DNA of 64,000 bases from Mesocentrotus franciscanus (lineage: Eukaryota > Echinodermata > Echinoidea > Camarodonta > Strongylocentrotidae), in the NCBI GenBank assembly GCA_037976565.1, contig CP137668.1, positions 549,719-613,718 of the forward strand, read 5' to 3'. The notes under the pieces were generated by a model. The model saw only the letters and a program-made list of their open reading frames with translations. It did no database searches and was not told where the DNA came from. How positions within the stretch are numbered: the first letter of the stretch is position 1; every line of letters starts with the position of its first letter. Positions 47,211 through 61,000 of this stretch are shown here, in pieces. The translations under genes and the position numbers were made by a program.

Positions 47211-48903
47211 TTTCATACAGTACATAGTCAGCGGATTCCTTTGAAAGAGCTTTATAAACTGCATGTATTGATCACATGTATTAATCACATGTATATCAAA
47301 ATGAAATAGTCTGGTATTTCCTATAAGATAGAGCTAGCATTACTCATTTTTCCAAGTGCTATATATACAATACCAATATTGTAAAAAACCTTGAATTCAG
47401 GTCATGAGAAAGAACTGAAACTGAATGTTTAAGACTACTACAGATAAACAATATCTGACAAATACAGCATGAAATATACTATAGCTAAGTATTAAAGTAC
47501 AGACGAGGAAATCAAGCAAGTAATCGACACCCACGTCCATGACATGCGGTCTTATACATGTTGTCCTTTTCAGCAAGTCTAGGTTTACAAAAAAAATTGT
47601 TAGCTTTTTTACATTTTGCTGGTCCTATTAACAATATACTGTAAGATAAACAATTCAGGAAATATCTAAGCCAGTTTTCTCACAGTGCAATTCCTATACA
47701 GAAATTAGGATTAGCAGTAGCTCAATAAAATTTAATTTCATACAAATTAAAAATTCACTTTTGTCAGAATAAAACTCGATTCTTTTTTAAAACATGATTT
47801 AACCTGAATGTATTAACAAATCAAATGGTAACAAATTATTGCACTTGAATATTTATATAAGCCTCTCAAAAAGTACACGAAATTGCAATGATTAAATATA
47901 TAAAAAAGTATGTCAAATATATATTATCTATGTGACAATGCGAAATTTGACAAATTACCCAAATTGCTTCCTTTTTCTCAAAAGACTTTTATTGAATTGT
48001 TAGGCAATAATGCCGCAGAGTAAAATAAATCTTCCATTTGGATTCTTTGGAAAGGTTACTGAGAACTTAATTCAGATTATTGTTCAATAGTGTGCTTGCT
48101 TTATGACTCTATAATACAACAAAGCAGTGGAGTGATCATCAACTACATCCACCATGTGGAGCAGATTAACATTGTTTGTTGATTAGATTGGAATGGATTG
48201 GAAGTACACCATTTCATATTTTGGTATTTTCATCTCTTAACATGGTGTATCTGTTCTCTTATCACTCTAGTTTTACCACAGCTGATCAAATATCTCTTGA
48301 AGTTTCTCAAAGTCGATTGATGATAGTCTCGATTCCTCATCTGATCAACTCTCTCTTGAAGTCTATGAAAGTCTATTGATTATGGTCTCCTGTTCTTCAT
48401 CTGATCAAATCTTTCATCAAGTTTATCAAAGTCTATTGACGATGCTCTTCCGTATGAACTTGCTGGTGTGGGGGTTCATTAGGGACCATCAACCATCTAC
48501 AAAATATGAAATAATTGGAGTAGTCATGCCACTTCTATATTTGTCTTTAGTTCTTGAAAAGGATGAAATATTTTTAACTTGAAGGTCCTAACATGACAAC
48601 AAAAAGAAAGTCTGATATAGCAAGTTTGTCATTAGTAAATGTTACAAATGACACCATTCCGCTACTATATCCTGCAGGAATGAACATCTTTTGCTGGACA
48701 CATTACTTGCTTATCAACTCCTACTAGTGTGTGCACATCTATTACCATATGGCACAGATCCTGAGTTTGGTACAAATAAGCTTTATCTTCACATGTACAA
48801 ACTGTAATTGCAAATTTACTCATAGGTCTGGGGCAACAAAAGTATAGTAAATCTGGGGGTGCTTTTGAAATCTCAAGTTTCCAGAGCAACAGCTGGTTCT
48901 CAC

Positions 48904-49031
48904 CTTTCCCCCTCTATATTTGCTCTTGCATTTTTGACCATCTTGGCCACCTTTGACCTTTCTGACCTGGCCATCTCCTCAGGAAGTTTGCCGTCCAATG
49001 TGCGGATGTTGAGGTCTATGTAGTCAACACC
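48904..49031 (-). CDS. Ankyrin gene exon 16 (charged tail)
   Basis: Acceptor gttattgcag and donor GAAAG|gtgaga, 128 nt, phase 0 in and 2 out. It encodes GVDYIDLNIRTLDGKLPEEM, then a lysine/arginine-rich helix. If the donor is not used the frame ends at once (AGG TGA), so this may be either the last coding exon or an internal one. Confidence 0.8.
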
Positions 49032-52000
49032 CTGCAATAACAAAGACAGTGTCAATCATGTTAGACAACTCACACAACATAGCATGTCCATCATACTGCA
49101 AAAACAAAAACTTTGGAACATGTCCAGATTTGTGACAGTTCATGTCCCAAAATACATGAATCACCAAAGTGAATTTCCCAATTCCAGACATTTTCTTGCT
49201 CCGAAACTGGATGTTTAAAATTCATGAATGTCCCAGAAAGATTTTCGATATCCTTTATAATGCATTACTATTCAGAAAACCTGGTATCACAACATAAATA
49301 AACATCTAAAAAAAAACAATAAATGAAATAAGAAATTACATATTCCATATTTTTTTCTCTCTTTATTGTTCATTAAAAATATTCTCTTATTTAGTATATC
49401 GTATAAAACCATCAAATGTTTTGTAATAATAATAATAATAATAACAAGTCGACGCAAAGCATAGCATCCCCTCGTCGGAAACAAATGGCCTGTATTTAGC
49501 ATTTTTTGCATATTTGATGAGCTGTGACCTTTGAACTTTGACGTACATACTCAATAACATTACTTTTTAGTGTTACTGTTGTATTTGTTCTTATCTCATT
49601 ACATGTTGTATATATATTGCATTTTATATTATTGTATTTAATTGTTATATTGTTGTAAATTTTTTATTGGATGTGAAATAAACTGAACTGCACTGAACTT
49701 ACGTTATTGAATGAAAACCACCTAAAATTTTAGGTATTTTTGCATATTTAATGGTCCATGACCTTTGACCTTTGACCTACATACTCCGAAATGGAACTTA
49801 GGCTGTATTTTGATACCATGTAGGCATGTACCTTCATATCAAATTTCATTAAAATCTGTCAAACATTACTAAAGTTATCGAACGGAAACCACATTTTCGG
49901 ATACATAATAAGCTATTTTTGCATATTTAATGAGCTCTGACCTTTGACCTTTGACCTACATACTCCGAAATCGAACTTAGGCTGTATTATGATACCATGT
50001 ACCTTCATAACAAACTTTTGCATATATAATTAGGTATTTTCGCATATTTAATGACCTTTGACCTATATACTCCGAAATCGAACTTAGGCTGTGTTTTGAT
50101 ACCATGTACCTTCATATAAAATTTCATTAAAATCCGACACATTACTAAAGTTATTGAACAGAAACCAAATTTTCAAATAATGAGTTTTTTTCCCCACATT
50201 TAATTAGCTATGACCTTTGATCTTTGACCTACATACTCCGAAATTGAAATTAGGCTGTGTTTTGATACCATGTACCTTCATATCAAATTTCATCAAAATC
50301 CCTCAAACATTACTAAAGTTATCGAACGGAAACCAGATTTGTTACGGAAGGACGGACGGCAGCGTTACTATATCCCCTCCGACTTCGTAAGCGAGGGGAT
50401 AATAATAATCTGGATTTATATAGGGCTTAATACAGACACCATCTCCAAGCGCTTTACAGATATTATTACCCCAGTCAATGGATTCATTCACGCACTATGT
50501 ACACCATCTCCACTCCTTGGGGAGTATTCCTACCATATGGTCACTGTGAGGGCATATATATATGGCAATTACAATCACAAAGGTTTTCGTCATCCTACCA
50601 GGTCCCCATTTCTCTCCTGGGTATGGAGTGGCAAATGTAGATTAATGCCTTGCCAAAGGACATTAGTGCCGTGTCTGGATGGAACCCACGACCTACGCAT
50701 TTCAAGTAAAGTGCTTTAATACACCACTCCACTAAGACATCATCATATAATGAAGACCCAAAAAACATGATTACATATTGTATCCATGTATTAATGAGAT
50801 GAATCTCATCACGGTCTTACCACAAGTTTGTTGACCATTTGTCTACGGTCAAGTTTGCAGGCTAGGTGGAGAGCAGCAAGACCTTCATAGTTCTGGACAT
50901 TGACGATGGTTGTATCTTTGTCCAGTAGAAGTGTGAGGATAGCCAGACCAGTCTTTTGATCAGAGCATTGGATAGCTCGATGAACAGCTGTACAACCATC
51001 AAGGGTGTTAGAGGCACATATATGGTTAATTGTGGAACCTGGAAGAAAATAGAAATATATATCTTTTAACATTTTCTGTGTTATGCAGGGGTGATAGTGG
51101 GCACTAAAAAAAGGAAAATTTTTTTCTTTCTCCACCACCCTCCCGCCCTTTTGCCCCAAAAAAAAAACATTCAGGGGAAAAATATGGCATCTAACAACAT
51201 TCCGCCCCTTTTGAGTATGAATTTGGAGAAAATTGGAGAAAATTGGAGAAAATTGGAGAAAATTGGGGAAAAATAGGGAAGATGCTCAATGAAGCAAATC
51301 ACATGTTCTGTCATCCATTTGAATATTCCCAGCTTTGATATATTGATGTACCTTGGTAGATATTTGGTCTAGTTGGTTGTCCAAGACTGAGGTATATTTC
51401 ACTCATGGACGGTGTACGAGAATGAATAGCCTTAGATCCTCCATACACGCTATCAGTGGCATTGAAGGAACCTCTTGATACGGCATCATGGGGTCTGGAA
51501 AGGCACTCTGAAGAGGGATAAACGTTTGGATCACAGAAATAAAATCTCATATCTACAGAAATGTAATGTTATATTGGGGTTAAAGATTACATTCCTGGGG
51601 GGCGTTTCACAAAACTTGTCATCAGTGACAAATGACAGTTTGTGTTATAAGCTTCTGAATTCCTTGCTTCTGATTGGTTATCAGCAGATTTGTCACTGAT
51701 TTTTGTCATTTGTCATTGAAAAAGGGCTTTGTGAAACACCCCCCAAGATCTGTAAATGAATTATTATAAGCCAGAAAATACAGTCAAACCTGCTTTTAAA
51801 TAGTGACCACCTGTCTACAAAGACCACATTTTTTGTTTCCTTGAAAATGGTTTCTCATTGAAACATGTACTTAAGGAACCTGTCTACAAAGACCACTTTT
51901 TGTGTTTCCCTTGGGCGGTCGCTATAGACAGGTTTGACTGTAGTTTGAACTTCTCAAGTGTAGATACATCATCTAGTGCTTTCTGGCTAAAGTACACACA

Positions 52001-55000
52001 CTATAAAGTACACAATACTCTTTATAAAAAAAATTACAAAATAAAATAAACATACTGGTACAAACAAAAAAATTCTCAAGAGTCAAGATTCTATGTCAAT
52101 ATGTTAGTATTTAGTACACCTTCCTTGGAGGTTTCTATATGACTGTACCAGTCAATGAGATCATGTATTCCATCTTCAAATTACAAAACCAGATAAGAAA
52201 TCATGGCATGATACATAATGGAAACAAATGTCTTGAGGAAACCCTCCATGAATCAATGACTATGTTAAAAAACAATTGACACAGAATCAAAATAATTCCA
52301 CATTTGTTCTTAAATTCAAATCATTTAGCTACTATTAACCTCCATGAATAGCTAGATAAACCCAAAGTATTTGTGTGTGAACATGTTTGCTAAAGTACAG
52401 CTGTAGACATAAATATGAATGTATAAGACTGTTACCTGTATCTGTAAGGCTCATCAATGATGGAGACCTAATGGATGCAAGGCTGGGGGCATACCTAGGA
52501 CCTATAACAACAAAAATAAACAAAAAACTTATTAAACTCATCAAGACAAGGGTATCTATAATGAATTTAATGAAGCAGCTTTTTCTCAAAACCATCGAAA
52601 TGTAATCATACCACCAAAACATAAGGTACTGTAGAAGCTGTTATGGCAAGATATACTTCCATGAATTTCAAAAATTGCTGTAGGATCACATTTTGAATGA
52701 CTAACAGAATTGAATTGGCAATACACACATGATGTAATTAGCCAAAGTTAATTTATCACAAAAACAAACCCTCGTAAAAACATTTGTATCACTGTCATTG
52801 ACAAAATATTGGCTTAGTCAGTGTTAACATGTGTATGTATCTAAAACCAAAAATGTGATACCATGTTGCAATAACATACAGGACATTCAAGAGGGAAACG
52901 TTTTGTGCATCCTGTCACTGTTTTCTACACATCAATTCCAAATCAAATCATTCCAAATCAAGAGATGATGTATCAAACAAATTATTAAAATATAAAGCAA
53001 TGTTTACACCCTTAATTCTTGATAGGACATACAAAACTGAATAATATGAAATCATATAAATAATAACATAAACACACTATAAAAGAGATGTTAAAAAACA
53101 CTAAAGCATAACATAAAAATATATACCAATACATGTCAAATTAAATATAGAAATCATAGTCTTGCATGCCAAACTGATAATCACTCATGCACAAACAAGA
53201 TTATGTGCAACTGGTAGAATAAACAAACACAATTCTACTTATTATACCTCGCTCTTCTGTAATCGAGTGCAGTCCTTCATAAGCTATAGATAGAAGAAGC
53301 ATTAATCAATAAAATTGAGACTACATACATTACATTAAATTACAAGTCTACAAAATGCATTAATTTTTTTTTTTAAATTAACAAAATATTGAGTACATAT
53401 ACAGTGAAACCTGGCCCACATAAAATACCATCTGTGTATAAAGACCAATCTTTTTGTTTTCTATGAACCTGTGTATCTCTTTGAAATGTATGACCCTGTA
53501 CATACAGACTACCTGCTTATAATTCCTGCATTTCTATTTTTGCTTTTGGGTACCTCTGTGTATACCATTTGTACTGATCATACTATCAGTACTACTATGA
53601 GAAGACATTTTCAGTTGCCTGAAATTTAACACAAATATATATGTTTGGTATGTATTCATATGTAACTGTGTTTAGAAAACAAATTTTTTTACTTTGACTC
53701 ATTTTACTTGCTAAACACTCCATTGTAGGTATCCCTGGACATTGGACAATTGTTACTGTTAAGCCTAATTACGATAAATACGCTCTCTATCTTTCCTGTC
53801 AAGTCAATATTAACCAGCACCAATTATAATACCTGGATAAGGATAATTTACACTAAGTTTCAAACACTGCTATGTTATAGAGGATGTTTGCTGAGCAAAG
53901 TATTTCTTCTGTCCATTTCATATCATAATATCTAGACAAGTAGGAATGGGTGTAGAGAGAATTTATGATAAAAACTTTTCAAAAGTTGTCTAAACCAAAA
54001 ATGATGAACAAGTTCATGACCATTTTACAGTAACTTTCTTCTTCTTTTTTGTTTTTACTTACATTATCTTACCGTAACTCTCTTTGTATGCATTTCTTTT
54101 TACAACATACTAGTTTTAAGAAAATATTACAAGTTGCTACAGAAGAGGGAAAATAAATGCACTGCATTGACAAAAAACAAAAAACTGGAGCCGTCATATA
54201 CCACTCAAAAAGAAATGGTTAAATGATCAACAAGAAAAACATTCATGTATCGAAAGTGCACATTCTCATGATGCATATATATATATAACTAAATTATAGC
54301 TAACATCTTACTCTTTGTCCTATGTATTCTATAGAAAATAATTGGAGAAAAAAAAGAGGAAACAATATTGCTCACAATATTTATGTCACCCCAAAATCAG
54401 TCCCTTCGGAAGATATTTGGCTGCCCTTCTACCCTCCCAACCTCACCCCCCCCCACCCCCTTCCACATCCCCCTTGTCAATAAATGACATTTGACCTCTG
54501 CTAATGTCCTAACAGTTCATCTATCTACAATCAATATTAACACAAGAGTTTTAAGATGTAAATTTTTTACATGTTGTGGTCATCGGATGAACATAAAATA
54601 TTGTTCCAACACGCTTTTTTTTTTTGGGGGCTGACAAGTCATATGATTTCAGTTGTATTGTTTGATCTCCGAACCCTACAATCTAATGGGGCCGTCTATA
54701 TGGAACTAACTAAGAAGTTGGGATTGGAAATGATGTACTGATTATTAGAGGAATCATGTGTCTATTTGCCTTTATGCCCATTATATGCTGTAAGGAAAAG
54801 GATAAGAAAGATATTATTTGTTTGCATGCTCACCCATTCCTGATGGCAGCCTCGAGAGTGTATCCAGAGTCTCAGTGTCTGATAAACACTGGCGGGTACC
54901 CGCTCTTCCTCGAATCATCCGTCTACTTTGCTGGGACGCCCTCTTTAGACCCTCAGGAGTCATGTTGGAGTCAGAATCGCTGGAGATGTCCTGGATGTTA

Positions 55001-58000
55001 AGAGGTTTTTTTTAATTTGGTTAGCTCATCAGGTAATTGTAATAGTCGTAGTAGATTAATTGGATAACAATCACATTGAGAGGTTCTATGGTCTTGAAAT
55101 GTATTACTATTATTATCAACTTGTAGCACAAGGCTAATCTACCACTAAGTCCATGAAAGAAGTTGATTCTCTACACGGCTCTTCAAATTGGCAACACTTT
55201 AATCTTTCCTACATTTGTTTCATTTCTCAGTGATCTCTGGGGCTATAGTATCATCCCTCAAGCACCTATGAACCCAAGATAACCTTCACAAGGATAGTTT
55301 GTCCCACTGCTCTCAGTATAAGAAGGACTGATATATAAGAAGGTCCTATTAGAGTGATAGGACCTGTTACACTACACCGTCTAATCCAGAGAAGGAAGAC
55401 ATTAATCTCTTTGTATAGTATACTAAACAAGAACAAGTCAACGCAAGCGTAGCATCCTCGCAGGGTACAAATGGCCTATATACCTCAGAACAAGTTACCT
55501 CCATCAGACTATACTATTATATTACTAGGCAAGGAAGTTATAAACCACATTTTTACATATATAATTAGGTGTTTTTGCATATATATATATATATATGAGC
55601 TATGACCTTTCACCTTTGACTTACATACTCCAAAATCGAACTTACGCTGTGTTTTGATACCATGAACCTTCACTCAAATTTCATTAAAATCCGTCTAACA
55701 TTACTAAAGTTATCGAACGGAAACCAGATTCGCATATTTAATGAGCTATGACCTTTGACCTACATACTCCCAAATCGAACTTAGGCTGTGTTTTGATACC
55801 ATGTACCTTCATATAAAATTTCATTAAAATCTGTCAAACATTACTAAAGTTATCGATTGGAAACCAGATTTGTATTTTTTCGCATATTTAATGAGCTATG
55901 ACCTTTGACCTACATACTCGGAGATTGAACTTTGGCTGTGTTTTGATACCATGTACATTCATAACAAACTTGATTAAAATCCGTCAAACATTACTAAAGT
56001 TATCGATCGGAAACCAAATTTGTTACGGAAGGATGGACGGAAGGACGGAAGGAAGGACGGACGGCAGCGTTTATCATACCCCCTCCAACTTCGTCGGGAT
56101 AATATAGCGATATCACCTGATACGAGAGGACTGGCTGTTTTTATATGCTCAAGGGAAAGTTAAATCCCCTGCCATCACCCCGAGGCGCGCCTGGGTGGGC
56201 GGCGCGCCGAGGGATGATGGCAGGGGATTTAACTTTCCCGCGAGCCAGTATAGAAACAGCCAGTCCTCGAGTATTAAAGCAGTCGATATAACTTTTATAT
56301 GCCGATCGTACGAATTAAAACAAAAATCTACCAAGAATTCTTACCTTAGCCTTTTATTGAGTAAAGATTGGTTAAAACATCACAGAAAATCTGAGACACT
56401 GTCTGATAATCTTTGCTAGCAAAATGACTGAAAGTTTCAATCATTTGGGAATCACAAAAAACAACCACTGTATGGTGTCCGCGCTCGCACAGAAACAATT
56501 TTAACACGTTAACCAATGGGGATCGCAGGAGGATGAGGGCACAAATTAATGGATATTCCCTGTGAGCAGGCTACCAGGGCACAAATTAATGGATATTCCC
56601 TGTGAGCCATTTATATGCATACATAATGAGCCCCATGACCTTTGACCTTTGATCTCATGACCCTAAAATCTAATCAGTTCATTGGCTCTGCAAGATACAT
56701 AAACATGTCTTGAGTTTGATGGTAATCTGTGTATCGGTTCTCAAGATAATGCGATCATGAGCTATTTTTTAATACATAATGAGCCCCACGACTTTTGACC
56801 TTTGACCTCATGACCCTAAAATTTAATCAGTTCATTGGCTCTGCAAGATACATACATGTCTTGAGTTTGGCGGGAATCCATTAATCGGTTATTGAGATAA
56901 GGCGATCACAAGCTCTTTATGCATACATAATAAGCCCTGTGACCTTTGACCTCGTGACCCGTAAATCTAATCAGTTCGTTGGCTTTGCAAGATACATACA
57001 TGACCCAAGTTTGTTGGTAAGCCATCGATCGGTTCTTGAGATAAGGCGATCACGAGCTATTTTTGCATACATAATGAGCCCTGTGACCTTTGACCTTTGA
57101 CCTCATGACACCAAAATCTAATCACTTCATTAGCTCTGCAAAATACACACATGACTTAAGTTTGGCGGTAATCCATCAATTGGTTCTTGAGATAACGCGA
57201 TCGCGAGAACAGGACAACCAGAAAACATAATGCCTCCGGCTACTTTGTAGCGGAGGCATAAAACAATTTTAATGAACAACTATCATTAAAAATATGCTTC
57301 ATGAATCAGGAGAAAATCTCCCCATCATTTAGATATTACAATGTCATGTCTCTATATGCTCTCTAATTTCCACAATTCATGGGCCATCAATGAATTCTGG
57401 ATGATACTAACCTGAGACGGTATATTAGGATAAAGATCATAATGAGAAGGATGAAAGGCTGAGGTATCCTCATAGTCACTGAAATCTGTAGAGCATTCCA
57501 TGTAGTCCATTGGTGCTACAAGAAACAAGAAAAGAATACTTGAAAAGACTCTTTAACCAAATCTACCTCATGAATTAACTTACTTCATGATCAAAAACTC
57601 TAAAATCAGTTCATCTAGCACTGATGATGATGCATACTAAAAGTCATTCCTTCATTTTGATCTTTGCTGGTGGAGGCTTGAAAATAATCATAATTATTTG
57701 ATAGGCATGAATGCACAACAAGAAAAGAATGTATCAGCAAGTCCATACCCCCCCCCCCTTTCGTCTCCCCACAACTGAAAAATAACAATACAGAGTAAGC
57801 ACCTTTCAAGTTCATGGCAGACAACATACTACCATTTATTCATAACATGAAGATTTTTGTTTGTGTGTAGAGGGTTATGTAGAAGCTTGGACTGACCTTT
57901 ATTTTTCCTCGATGTACCTGGTGAACAAGATTCTAAGAAGGTCCCAGAATCATTATCAGATTCTCGTCTCCATCTCATTGACCTGAATAGACAGATTACA

Positions 58001-61000
58001 ACAAAACCCCTTTACTACAACCAAAGTTTAAATCAGTATTCCTGTGAAGCTAAAATACAATCTTTTATTAGATAATTGTTGATTATGAGGTGAATATGAA
58101 CATTTGTCATGACTAAATCATACAATACTTCTGAATATTACATACGCACGTGCCAAAGTCATGTGGCTAGAAATTCGTTTTTGTATAGCTTCTATTTTTT
58201 AACTTGAAACTTAAGATAATACTGAAATACGAAATAAGATTTCAAGAAAAACCTTGCTATGGTAGCTAGAAATCAAAGTGGAATAAAAAAAACCCTCTCA
58301 TAGCGAATTCATGACCGTGTAAGAACTTAAACATTTCATCATGAAGTCAAGTTCTTATTTGTACAATACACTTGATTGAACTGATAAGAGTGCCATCAAA
58401 TTCTATCAAATAATATGAACAATTGTACCTTTCTAAGTCTCTTTCTTCTTCCTCCATGTTCTGAACAGCAGTTTCTAAGAAGAACTTGACCACTTCTAGT
58501 CGGCCATAAAGACATGCAGTCATTAGAGGCGTGTCTCCAGCTTTATTGCGTAAGTTGTGGTCAAACTTGGCCTGTAAACACACAAGACATCAACGGGTCA
58601 ATCCTATAGCTACATCATATTGTCATTATATGGATAGCGTATCGAGTCTTGTGATCTAATTCCTCCTGTTGATCAAAACTGATATCAAGATTGTCATTCA
58701 GCAGAAAAAAAGGTCCTTGCAAAATTGTCAAATAGCATTAATATTGCACCATCCACAACTTGACCACAGTCTACAAATAACTAAACAGTAGAACAATGGC
58801 GTATCATCTGCAGAGAGCCAGAAGGGCGTTACCAGAGTGTAATAATACTCTTCTGACTCTCATCTGATATCAACATGACCGAAACCTACATACCTGCCAC
58901 ATCTTCTTGAGTTGTTTGAATCTCTTCTTATCCTTGATGCCTAGCATGATCCTCTCGGTTCTGTTCTTGCGATGTTTCTCAATCAGTGCCTGCACACCTC
59001 GTATTCAACACACTTATACAGTCGGCCTTGGTCATCTATGATGGCTGCACTGGCTCCGTGCTCCAACAGCATCTTCACGATAGCACTATGACCTGAAAAA
59101 GGTACCAAAAGACACAACTTAAATGAGAGAGAGAGAGAGAGAGAAAGAGAGAGGAGAGAGAGAGAAAGAGAAGAGAGAGAGGGAGAAAGAGTTAGAGAGA
59201 AAGAGAAACATCTCATATGTGAGCTATCACACCCATGTTCTAATGACATCTTCATGATAACAAAGTAACCAGAAGCATTCTTCAAGAGACATTATTCCAT
59301 TACAAGACCTTTCACGATGTAAGGTTATTTCAAAACGAAATTTAAAATTATGAAGATAATGTTTTAAAATTAATGCTCCCTTTGCAATTTTGCGAATGGA
59401 ATTAGAACGTTTCATTGTTCCTTCAAGCATGAATTTGAAATATTCAAGAGATGTAGCCTGATTGATATGCAAGGGAAGAATGTTCCATAAAGTTTGTAAC
59501 AAAATTTTTTTTCAAGGAAATATATCTTGATATAATTATAGTTTTAATCGGATACTTCGTGAAATAGAGGATTTACCTTTAGAAGCAGCTAGTTGCAGAG
59601 CAGAAACCCCAACCGTATTAATAGCATTGATATCAATGGTGTGATGGGAATCATTAGGATGGCAATAGTAGAGGAGATAGCAGACTATCTCCTGAAGCCC
59701 TCTAGAGCAAGCTACATGGAGTACACTGGATCTTGTAGCTGAATGAAGGCTCCATATATCTCCACCATACTAGTCAAGAAGGAAAGAAATATATACTGCT
59801 ATTTAAGGGACTTAGAATAAAATTAATATCAAAAGTCTTTGAAAACAAGACAAACCAGACCACATAGACATACATGTACACATTATGAAATATATCTTTC
59901 AGAACAAATTTAGTAGAAATTTATTGGAAGATTCATCTCCTTGTGTTTGCCAAAGAAGAGACAAAAAATGAGGTAAAAAGAGGAACAAAATAGAATTTTA
60001 TTTGAAATATTAAATAACTCATCAAGAATGGAAGGAAAACTTCCACTATATATCTATGAAAGGGAAAATGTAACTGATTGATGTAAAATATTTAATAATA
60101 ATATGAATTATTTCATAAAGACAATAGGCTGAAGCCTCTTTCCAGCATATTGTTTTGAAGTAGAACTTAACAAATTTTATTTAATTGAGCATAGTATCAC
60201 TACTTCCACCTAAAAGGGCCATAAGAAACTGTTCAGATACCTGCTGAAGTAGCTTCACGACTTCAAAATGTCCGTTGCCTACAGCCATGTAAACTGGCCA
60301 ATCACTCGTCCCAGTGATAGGATTGACATCATCACCTTCTTCTAACATACAATAGATCTTAGAAGCATCACCATTCATAGCGCACTCAAACAGAGTTGGG
60401 TTAGTGATCTCACGTTGACGTCTCTCCATGGCTAAATGGAGAAGATCTCGGATGGATGGGTCTTTGGCAAGTTGGAAGGCACTGTATAAACCCTGATGAA
60501 AACAAGGATAAGAACTCTTGTTTTACATAGCACTTAATACTTCTGTTTATTATTCTTGGGAATGTTTCTTGTTACTACGATCACTACCCTGATATTAATA
60601 TTTACCATGGCAATGGTATTCATTCCCTTTATATCTTATTTTTTTCTCTCTTAAGATTCATCCATTTGAATTACAAGTTCAGAAACTAGTAATTCCACTG
60701 TACATGTTAACTTTTTTTCACCTAAAATATGTCACCTCCTAAATACTGGACCCTGATCATAGCTTACAGGCTTACATAGACTATGTAAAAGAAATCTGTC
60801 ACCATCACAAGGTATAAAACTTGTGAAGAAATTAATCATTAATCCTGATGCAACTGGTAACGAATGGATAGACTTACATGTAGACCCTGAGTTGATTCAA
60901 CAATGACCTGTACACAGTCTACATGGCCATGGATACATGCGTAGTGAAGTGCTAGCCTGCCCTCAATGTCAGGAATAGTGGTCAATGCATTGTGGTTCAA

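Larger units (their letters stand above)
44440..48900. other. Methyltransferase 3' flank and intervening DNA
   Basis: Holds the probable 3' untranslated region, a GA repeat and a truncated LINE 3' end. No other gene was recognised. The open frame 48889-48665 (minus) lies in the intron or 3' flank just after ankyrin exon 16 and has no identifiable domain. Confidence 0.45.

Noticed and set aside
47480..47590. Possible minus-strand exon (RPHVMDVGVDYLLDF...)
   Set aside because: A tolerable acceptor, but no donor or homology was found. The open frame is short.
48665..48889. Minus-strand open frame of 74 codons after ankyrin exon 16
   Set aside because: It is in a different frame from the exon, has no acceptor that fits phase 2, and shows no recognisable domain.
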